Shown here: piece by piece, positions 57,210 through 64,000 of the stretch
Layout of the letters: each line of letters starts with the position of its first letter
Numbering within the stretch: position 1 is the stretch's first letter
Assembly (NCBI GenBank): GCA_026936335.1
Contig: JAPMXV010000077.1
Span: 1-64,000, forward strand
DNA from: Mantamonas sphyraenae
Taxonomy: Eukaryota; CRuMs; Mantamonadidae
Length of the DNA stretch: 64,000 bases
Direction: 5' to 3'
Translations under genes and position numbers: made by a program
Notes under the pieces: model-generated
Database searches by the model: none
What the model was told of the DNA's origin: nothing
Seen by the model: the letters and a program-made list of their open reading frames with translations, nothing else

Positions 57210-57756
57210 GACCAATGAACGGATTTTGTACCATCACTGTGTCTCTGATGATGAATCACGCACATTGTCGCCATGGTCACCAGATCCATGCCTGCCACAC
57301 CCCGTCATCGGCTCTCCTCCACGAGCCAGCTCCGCATGCCCAGAATCAAACCAAGATCTCGTATGGATGCTTATGGCAGGTAATGGTGGCTTTCGGTGCC
57401 ATGTAGACATGCTATGCTATCGGTTGGACTGGACGTGCTGAACGAGCAAACAGCCAGTCATGCAGGGCGGAAGACAATTCCATTGGACGACTCCTGCAAT
57501 CGACGCTGCACGTGCTGCATCTCATCAACAACCATCTTGAGAGCGGATTGTGACGGTACCGGGAAAAGGGTGGGCCACATTTGGACGACTCTGTTTGCTG
57601 CGTCCGAGGAAGAATGGTGTGGTGTCGACACCCCTTTGCTTGCACATTGCCAATCGAAGGAACAAAGGCACTTCCTCCGCCACTGTCCGTGTCAGACCTG
57701 CACTTTGGTGGGTGGTTGATGGATGCGCTGTGCAATGCGACGGGTGTGACACAACA
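57210..57756. repeat. Duplicated intergenic segment between BTB paralogues
   Basis: The first part (about 57230-57480) matches 59920-60150 downstream of the second BTB gene, including CACGCACATTGTCGCCATGG and CCCCGTCATCGGCTCTCCTC. The last part (about 57590-57756) matches 54895-55087 upstream of the first, including GCTGCGTCCGAGGAAGAA. The tandem unit is therefore promoter, gene and 3' flank, about 2.67 kb. Confidence 0.85.
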
Positions 57757-59897
57757 ATGAGCACAATCGCACAGGGCAAGGGCAAGGGCAAGGGCAAGGG
57801 CAAGGCAGGCAGCAGCAGCAACACCAACCATGGGATGGGCAGTGCGCATGGCCTGTCCACAGATGGACCTGACCATTACCTGCAGTCGGAGCGCACAAAG
57901 GCGTACGGCCCTCTTTCGCCGCTGCAGGGCAAGGCAGGACCCGACACATCGCCGGCAGTGCGCACGCTGTATCATGACATGTACAAGAGTGGCCTGTGTG
58001 CCGATGTGGAGATTGTGCTGGAAGGACTGGATGGGGCGGGTGAGTTGGAGGAAGGGGAAGAAACGAGAAGCAAAAGCAAAAAGCGGGGGCAGCAGAGTGG
58101 CACACACACACACACACACACACTGTGGGTTGCTGACACCAAAATGGGGGAATATTGGATGACGAATGATGACGGGACACACGTACCCGACAGATGGGGA
58201 GGAGTTGGGTGGGAAGGATGTGGTGCTTCGTGCACACCGTTCGTTTCTGTGTCTGCACAGCGGAATGTGGCGGTATCTGCTGGAGGTTGAGGACGGGGCA
58301 GCAGCGTCGTCGGGGGCAGCGGTGTTGGAACACAGCAGGGAGGATGGACAGGGAGGAGGGATGTTTCGAATGGTGGTGAAGCGGGGCACACAGAGTGTGG
58401 GTGTGTTGCGTGCAATGGAAGTGGCGGTGGGGTGGTGCTACGGCGGTACCCTGCCTGTGACCAACGTGGAGCTGTGTTACAGTCTGTTGGCCGTGGCACA
58501 GTTCTGGCTGATGCCCATGCTGACGGAGCATGTGATGCAGTGGGTGGGACAGAGGCATGATGCAGAGACACTGGTGAGGATGTGTCGTGGGGGCAGTCTC
58601 GTGGGGGCCATGGGTGTCGCCGAGGTGGTGCACTCCAATGTGTACCATGCAAGTGTGTTGCGGGTGGCAAAGAAGTGGGACAAGGTGGCATATGCGGTGA
58701 GTTGTGGCATGGTGGCACGTGGGGCGTTTGGGTTTATGCGGGGCTGTGTGTTTGTGGCAATGGTCAAGGTGGCGTTGGAGCAGCATGGGGAGGAGGGAGT
58801 GGACAAGGGGAAGCTGGCACGGGTGGTGGGTGGGTATTTGGACAGTGTGGATGTGGAGGAGATGGTGGAGGCGGAGGAGGTGGAGTACTTGAGTGGATTG
58901 TTGGAGGGCGTTAGGCACAATGAGGAGATGGGACTGCTGAAGGCGGCACTGGCAACAGGTGCGAGTGAGGATGTGGTGAGAGAATTGTGTGTGTCAATTT
59001 CAGACAAGCTGGATGATCTTCGGGAGAATGGGCGCGTGAACATGAGCGGGCTGCCGGTGTGGGTGGTGGAGTTGATTCTGAGTGCCGATGGGATCGGTGT
59101 GGACCATGAGGACGATGTGCTGGAGATTGTGGAGAGGTATGTAGAGGAACATGATGGGGAGGAGGAGGAGGAAGGGTGGGAGAGGCGGATGTATGGGTGT
59201 GTGCGGTTTGGACTGCTGAGTTCGGAACGTCTTGAAGGGATGCAGGTGGACGGAGAATGGGACACGCGGTATGTGGACTTGGTGGTGTTGACGAATGGTA
59301 TGTTAGATATGCACCGCATTAGCAAGGGCAAGGAACCAGTCAACAGCAAGAAACGAGAAATTGGAGAAGAGATTGTCCCGAGCCTGGACTGGGACCGGGT
59401 CGACCAAAGCCAAGGAACATTCACGGAGGACAGCCTGGAAGACACTGCAGAGAATTGGACAACATGGGTTGGCAAGAAGAAACTGCGCTCGGGACAGCGA
59501 TGGAGCGTGCGAGTAGACCGATTGACCTACAACATGATCGGGATCTGCAACAGCACCTGTGATCTCAGAAACAGCGCCGTTGGTAAGTCACCACATCCCA
59601 GAACTCCATACACCGATTGCTGACACCACATGGCTCACAGGGAGGAAGCAGGGGAGCTACAGCTGGTACACGTTTGGCTCGAATGGAAAGACGCGCAAAA
59701 ATGGAAGTTCCACCAAAATCAGCACGCGCTTCAACCAAGGCGACATTGTGACGGTGGAGCTGGACACCAGGGCCCACACACTGACCTTCTCCCGCAATGG
59801 CAATGTCGACGTCGTCATCGACAACATTGACGACGACACATGGTACCCTGCTTTCAGCTGCTACAATTCCAAGATGACCATTGTGCCCACACCATAG
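57757..59897 (+). CDS. BTB-BACK-SPRY protein (tandem paralogue 2)
   Basis: Three exons: 57757-58039, 58194-59582 and 59641-59897, with the same phase-1 splice sites as the neighbour, giving 642 residues. The leader has two more GK pairs than paralogue 1 (GKGKGKGKGKAG). BTB (LCADVEIVLEG joined to DGEELGGKDVVLRAH) and the first part of BACK are almost identical to paralogue 1. From about residue 295 on, divergence rises (VSISDKLDDLRENGRVNMSG here), and exon 3 differs in the first ~15 residues (RKQGSYSWYTFGSNGKTRKN). This suggests the substrate-facing half is diversifying while the dimerisation half is held constant or converted. Intron 1 differs mainly in the length of a CA repeat. Confidence 0.82.
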
Positions 59898-60556
59898 ACC
59901 AACCAAGGGATTCTGTATCATCATTGTGTCTCTGATGATGAATCACGCACATTGTCGCCATGGTCACCAGATCCATGCCTGCCACACCCCGTCATCGGCT
60001 CTCCTCCACGAGGCAGCTCCGCATGCCCTGAATCCAAACAAGATCTCGATATGGATGATAATGGGAGTTGGAAGAGTGGCTTACGGTGCCTTGCAACGGT
60101 ACCTGAGGTGGACTGACACGTGCTGAACGAGCAAAAAGCCATGTCGGTGCATGGCAGCACACAGTTCCATTCGACTCCTGCACTCGACGCTGCACGTGCT
60201 GCATCTCATCAACACCCATCTCGAGAGCTTAGGAGTGACGGCATCGGGAACAGGCCCGGTGGACAACGGCGCGGAAACTCGACAACAACCGCGTTCCACA
60301 CCCACATGGGCCACATCCCTGGACGAGGGAAGTGACAACAGCACATACTGCATACACTCCATTATTTATCCACACCCTTGCAAGACAGATCATCCTGGGC
60401 ATCCATGTCATCATCTTGTGACACAAGACCCCACTCCCATCCAAACCCACTTCCCCCTTGTGCAACACCCCCTCTCTCCTTCTCTTTTGTGTCAACAACA
60501 ACGATTGCAATGATTTTGTGCCACCCTCGCCCCTTCATTGCTCCCCTCCCCTCCCG
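59898..60556. other. Intergenic region, partly duplicated BTB 3' flank
   Basis: The portion 59920-60150 repeats the flank at 57230-57480. The remainder is unique and C/T-rich toward the 3' end of the RBR gene. Both neighbouring genes end here (convergent), so termination signals for both strands are expected, but I cannot identify them. No gene is visible. Confidence 0.5.
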
Positions 60557-61732
60557 TCATGTGCTGTGCCCACCATGTGCCTCCCGCATGTGGTCATACG
60601 TGGCCGCACTTGTGGTGAAGCCAATGCCACACTTGTAGCACACATGGGTGCCACACACACACGCCACATGGTTGCACCCGCTCTCCTTGGCCAGCCCATG
60701 CCCACACGTGGGACACTGCCTCCACCCACTGCCTCGCCACAGCATCCCCAGCAGCTCATCCCCACGTCGGTTGTCCCTTGCCCACTGCTGGTACTTGCGA
60801 CAGTCATGGTTGCCCCTTCCGTCGTCATCCCAGTGCGCCTTGCACCCGTGGCACCATGCCTTGCCACATCGCTCACACTCGCATCGTGTGCTGCCCTGTC
60901 TCCGTGCCACCGCAGGATCCACCTTGCCCTCGCAGTCTGGCGTCACACACGCATGCCACTTGGCTGTGCGCACATCCCACGCCAGCTTGGCCAGCGCCTC
61001 CTTGTCCCGCTTGCTCTGCAGCACCCTCATCGCCGTCTTGGTCGACACCCTCACCTCCTTCTTCTTCCCACCCTTCCCACCCGCCCAGCACATGCGACAG
61101 CGCAGAGGCATCATCCGCGACTCCACCTGCGCTGCAATGTCCATCCTGGCACAGTCCAGACACATCCTGTGCTCACATCGGGTGCCCAGAAAGGCCATCC
61201 CACTCTGCTCCTTGCTCTCCTCGCACACAGCGCAAGGGTAGCAGTGGTGGAACTTGCACTGGTCTCCGTGCTTGCAATCCTCCCCATGCTTGCACACACG
61301 CACTCCCTCGGCCCCACACGCCTTGCATCCTCCCTTGCTCTTGCTCTTGCTCCTGTTCTTGCTCTTGCTCATCTCCACCTGTGTCTTGCTGCCTGCCCGT
61401 GTGCTCAGTGTCACTGTGCTCCGTCCCATGTGCACCTGCGTCACGCAGTGGTGGTCGCGGCATCGCTCTGGGCCGTACCGACACTTCTCGCCCCATGTGC
61501 ACTTCTTGTCCTTGGTCGTCTTTGCCCTGCATGTCCCACACACCCTCATCCTCCTGGTGCTGCTGCTGCTGCTCTTGCGCTGTGTCTGCTCCTTGTCTGT
61601 GTCTGTGGTGCTGGTGGTTGTGCAGTGGTGGTTGCGACACTCCCCGGGGCCAAATCGGCACCGTGTGCCCCAGGTGCAGTTCTTCGGCTTGTCCGTCTGT
61701 GTTCCGCATGTGTTGCATGTGCGTGTGCTCAT
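60557..61732 (-). CDS. RBR-type (RING-IBR-RING2) E3 ubiquitin ligase with three N-terminal Cys/His modules
   Basis: I choose the ATG at 61732, MSTRTCNTC, because it starts directly at the first Cys/His module; the frame is open further upstream but low in complexity. The product is 391 residues. Residues 6-37 and 65-96 are two modules with identical spacing C-X2-C-X9-C-X5-C-X6-C-X2-HHC. A third at about 140-170 is slightly shorter. All resemble CCCH fingers preceded by a CxxC. RING1 follows (CAVCEESKE, CEHRMCLDCA, CRMC). Then come the IBR-like region (ACVTPDCEG, CECERCGKAWCHGCKAHW) and RING2 (CPTCGHGLAKESGCNHVACV, CYKCG). The Cys in ESGCNH corresponds to the catalytic Cys of RBR ligases, which forms a thioester with ubiquitin before transfer. 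No introns are needed. The gene is divergent from the vWA gene, 205 bases away, which starts with the same module. Confidence 0.87.
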   Translation of the reverse strand: MSTRTCNTCGTQTDKPKNCTWGTRCRFGPGECRNHHCTTTSTTDTDKEQTQRKSSSSSTRRMRVCGTCRAKTTKDKKCTWGEKCRYGPERCRDHHCVTQVHMGRSTVTLSTRAGSKTQVEMSKSKNRSKSKSKGGCKACGAEGVRVCKHGEDCKHGDQCKFHHCYPCAVCEESKEQSGMAFLGTRCEHRMCLDCARMDIAAQVESRMMPLRCRMCWAGGKGGKKKEVRVSTKTAMRVLQSKRDKEALAKLAWDVRTAKWHACVTPDCEGKVDPAVARRQGSTRCECERCGKAWCHGCKAHWDDDGRGNHDCRKYQQWARDNRRGDELLGMLWRGSGWRQCPTCGHGLAKESGCNHVACVCGTHVCYKCGIGFTTSAATYDHMREAHGGHST

Positions 61733-61937
61733 CCTGGAATTGAGTTGGTGTGGACATCGCATCGCCATCCTGGTCGCTTTTCCCTTTGCAGTGTGAGTGT
61801 GTGTGTGCAGTTGCGGAGAGTGCAGTGTTTGTGTGCAGTTGCCGATTTTCCTGGGGCCCTGTTCAAAAATCCGCCCACCGCCCACTGCCCCCACCCACCC
61901 AACCCAACCCAACCCATCCCAACACACACACCCAACC
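61733..61937. promoter_or_regulatory. Bidirectional intergenic region between RBR and vWA genes
   Basis: Only 205 bases separate the two start codons, so the pair must share a promoter region or have overlapping ones. It holds a GTGTGAGTGTGTGTGTGCAG stretch, a repeat of GTGCAGTTGC (61807 and 61838), and an imperfect run of CCCAACCCAAC near 61896-61920. No TATA box is evident. Confidence 0.5.
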
Positions 61938-62964
61938 ATGAGCACACGCACATGCAACACATGCGGAACACAGACGGACAAGCCCCAGGACTGCACCCTG
62001 GGGCACACGGTGCCGATTTGGCGCCGAGAAGTGTCGCCACCACCACTGCACAACCACCAGCACCAACACACCCAACACCGCCGCCGCCGCCGCCAAGACG
62101 ACCAAGGCAAAGCCAGGAAGGAGCATGACCCACCGAAGCAGCAAGATCACCACGGAGACGAAGCGAGTGGCCAAGGCGCCGTTTGACCTGGTCTTCCTGG
62201 TCGACACGAGCACTTCCATGCAGGGAGATCGCATGTCTGCAGCCGCCGCTGGGTTCCGCGCCGTTGTGGGTGCCCTGCGCGATTGCGACCGGGTGAGCCT
62301 GTACACCTTTGCGGACAAGGTGAGGAGGGTGTTTGGGCCACTCAAGGCAGCCAAGGTGGATCTGGACAAGGCGGTGGGCACGCTGGAGGAGGCGTGTGGC
62401 AGCCATGGCAGTGGGGTGGAGCAGTTGCTGCAGGCACGGATGACGGATGAGGATCTGGCGAGGGTGTTGCGGGATCAGGCAGGCAGCAGCGCCTTCCAGC
62501 CGGACGGATACACGGCGCTGTACGACGGCATGGACACGGTGATGGACGCCATGGCACAGTGGCAGACACGGAGCAACGCAGGAAAGAGTGCAGGCGCCAA
62601 CCTGGTGGTGATCACCGATGGGGAGGACACGGCGTCGGTGCAGGCTGGGGCCAGGGACGTGACAGCCAAGCTGGGGGCGAGTGGCATCCGCAACTTTCAC
62701 ATGCACTTTGTGGGAGTGGGGCTGGACAGGAGGACGGGGGCACGGTATGCCAGCATGTGCAAGGCGTGGACACACACGCGCATGTGGCACAGCAAGGACG
62801 CAGAGGATCTGGGCACTCATCTGAAGCGGATCAGCACGATGGTGGTGGAGCAGATGGTGCAGGAGGACAGAGAGGTCAAGGTGCATGTGCGCGAGCGACG
62901 CAGGCGCAAGGTGATTGGCCAGCGAAGGGTCAAGGACGATGGGGAGGGCAGTGGGAGGAAGTGA
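61938..62964 (+). CDS. vWA-domain protein with N-terminal Cys/His module; 1-base frameshift near the start
   Basis: The ATG at 61938 opens MSTRTCNTCGTQTDKPQDCT, nearly identical to the RBR neighbour's N-terminus. At about 62000 one extra C (CACCCTGGGG against CACCTGGGG in the neighbour) shifts the frame. Read past it, the module finishes (WGTRCRFG, then CRHHHC) and runs through an Ala/Lys linker into the vWA domain. As it stands, the intact frame starts at 62125 and gives 279 residues. vWA domains bind ligands through a metal site (MIDAS). Here DTSTS at 27-31, Thr130 and Asp165 (ITDGED), numbered from 62125, supply all the expected residues, so the domain should be functional. A basic tail (RERRRRK) follows. 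Either the frameshift is real and translation starts at 62125, or it is a sequencing error and the protein is about 341 residues. The role is unknown; intracellular vWA proteins often act in ubiquitin-related complexes. Confidence 0.75.
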
Positions 62965-63455
62965 AGAAATGCAGGAGAATGGCACACACACACACACATT
63001 CATGCAGAGAGGTAGAGGGAGGAGGAGGTGGTGTCTATTTGGACACTTGCAATGGGTACGGATGGGCATGTGTGTGGAGATGGAAAACTGGGGTTGCGCC
63101 AATCGCCACACACACACCAACTGCACATGGAGTCCCAAATGGGAGGGTGAAGACATCACTTTTCCTCTGAGCACTCGGGTGTCTGTGTGCACACCACTCC
63201 ATGTTCCACTGCCTCGACACACCCAGGGCACAGCACCCACACACACACACACACACATGGACAATGGCCATATTGGCACCTGTTCGAGGCTATGGGGGGT
63301 GGCAACCAAAGCAGCGAGTCCAACGAAAAGGCCACCCACCGCCCCCTTGGATGGCGACGACGGCACGCAGTTGACTGCATGCAGTGGCCATCACAAAAGA
63401 CATGCGCGGTTGCCATGTGCACAGAGTCAGCCAACCCAACTGACAACCACCCACC
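62965..63455. other. Intergenic region
   Basis: This region contains CA-rich microsatellite tracts (62983-62998, 63237-63256) and no convincing long coding frame. A first exon of the small downstream gene could lie here, but I could not place one. Confidence 0.4.
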
Positions 63456-63674
63456 ATGTCCGGCAACCCATACCAGCGAGGATCCACTGCCTACCAGCGA
63501 GGATTGGCTGCTCACTACCGGCAGCAGGACGACAACCACCAGCGGACCATCCTGAGTCCCGGTGAGCGACGATGGGTCAACTACGCCATCCATGACCCAT
63601 CCACGTCCCACAACCCTCGGGTAGAGCAGATGCTGCGCACCATCCAGGACCGACATCCCAACCTGCGACGATGA
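63456..63674 (+). CDS. Small hypothetical protein, 72 aa
   Basis: The ATG sits in a good context (CCACCATGTCC) and the frame ends at TGA 63672-63674. Composition is balanced and protein-like, unlike the low-complexity frames around it. It has an N-terminal near-repeat (YQRGSTAYQRGLAAHYRQQD), then ILSPGERRWVNYAIHD and a helical end, RVEQMLRTIQDRHPNLRR. No signal peptide or membrane segment is present. I do not recognise it. It may be a complete small protein or the last exon of a longer gene. Confidence 0.45.
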   Translation: MSGNPYQRGSTAYQRGLAAHYRQQDDNHQRTILSPGERRWVNYAIHDPSTSHNPRVEQMLRTIQDRHPNLRR

Positions 63675-64000
63675 GGCAGCGCCCGCCACCCACACCCACC
63701 CACCCACACACCCAATGCACACCCACATTCCCCCAACACCCTCCACTCTCTGTAACCCATCCCAGTCCATGGGCACACGTCCTCTTGCTCATGTCTTGAT
63801 CCAACTTGTGGGACAGTGCACACACCACTGGAGGTGAAGGGCGAGACCACATCCATGTGGTCGTCCATTGGGTTCCACGTGTGCATAGATGGACACTTTG
63901 AATGGTGTGGGATTGCATAGAATGCACGAGTGCAGTTGGAGGACTGCACCCAAAATTGGACGACTGCCCGAGGCCCAGACGCGCCCACCCTTGTCCAGAT
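63675..64000. other. Right end of window, no gene seen
   Basis: C-rich sequence with CCCACCCACCCA runs near 63690-63715, then mixed sequence to the end. Minus-strand frames (for example 63577-63927) are Gly/Trp/Cys-rich and look like shadows. A gene crossing the right edge cannot be excluded. Confidence 0.4.

Noticed and set aside
60458-62128. 556-codon plus-strand frame
   Set aside because: It is antisense to the RBR gene, whose zinc ligands and RING2 motif identify the true strand.
1-64000. tRNA or rRNA genes, transposons with terminal repeats
   Set aside because: None was recognised on reading either strand. No reverse transcriptase or transposase motifs were seen in any frame.

Overview
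The window is a chromosome end of a eukaryote. It opens with about 22 copies of CCCTAA, running straight into sequence, so position 1 is at or near a physical telomere. The genes have GT-AG introns with donors of the type GTGAGT or GTAAGT and, in most introns, a CTGAC/TTGAC-like branch sequence. Proteins include Roco GTPase, LRR-ankyrin, BTB-SPRY, F-box-like, RBR ubiquitin ligase, vWA and patatin families. GC is moderately high, introns are few and short, and tandem duplications are common. This fits a free-living or parasitic unicellular eukaryote (for example a holozoan, amoebozoan or early fungal lineage). I cannot name the species from sequence alone.

Layout. 1-131 is telomere. A two-exon gene with a duplicated module (417-2871) lies between the telomere and an 8.5-kb satellite of 152-bp units (about 2975-11440). 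The satellite contains higher-order repeats of about 760 and 1822 bp. After a gene-poor stretch come two tandem minus-strand paralogues of an unrecognised family (13322-14902, 15556-17232) and two unrecognised plus-strand genes (17701-19122, 19308-20957). A patatin-like phospholipase (from 21943) then converges on a large Roco gene (23881-27984, minus).

From 27.9 to 40 kb a unit of about 5 kb is repeated. On the minus strand each unit reads: block A, LRR-ankyrin gene, four-helix membrane protein. The unit next to Roco is intact for LRR and membrane protein (30392-32910). The next unit carries frameshifts in both genes (35351-38202). A third, partial block A ends near 40080.

From 40.5 to 46 kb are two small predicted genes, a three-exon coiled-coil/PD-(D/E)xK-like/protein-kinase gene (41878-44444, resembling Crinkler-type effectors) and a broken F-box-family relic. 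Two tandem F-box-like paralogues (46035-49481, 49838-52963, minus) follow, then two tandem BTB-BACK-SPRY paralogues (55088-57209, 57757-59897, plus). Last is a head-to-head pair: an RBR E3 ligase (60557-61732, minus) and a vWA gene (61938-62964, plus). Both start with the same Cys/His module.

Taken together this is a subtelomeric nursery of multigene families. Three of them (F-box, BTB, RBR) are typical ubiquitin-ligase components, and two (Roco, LRR-ankyrin) are typical signalling or recognition scaffolds. Tandem duplication, decay, repeat-number change and module sharing are all visible directly. That the genes work together is inference only. Exon structures were worked out by hand from frame and splice signals and have not been checked against transcripts.
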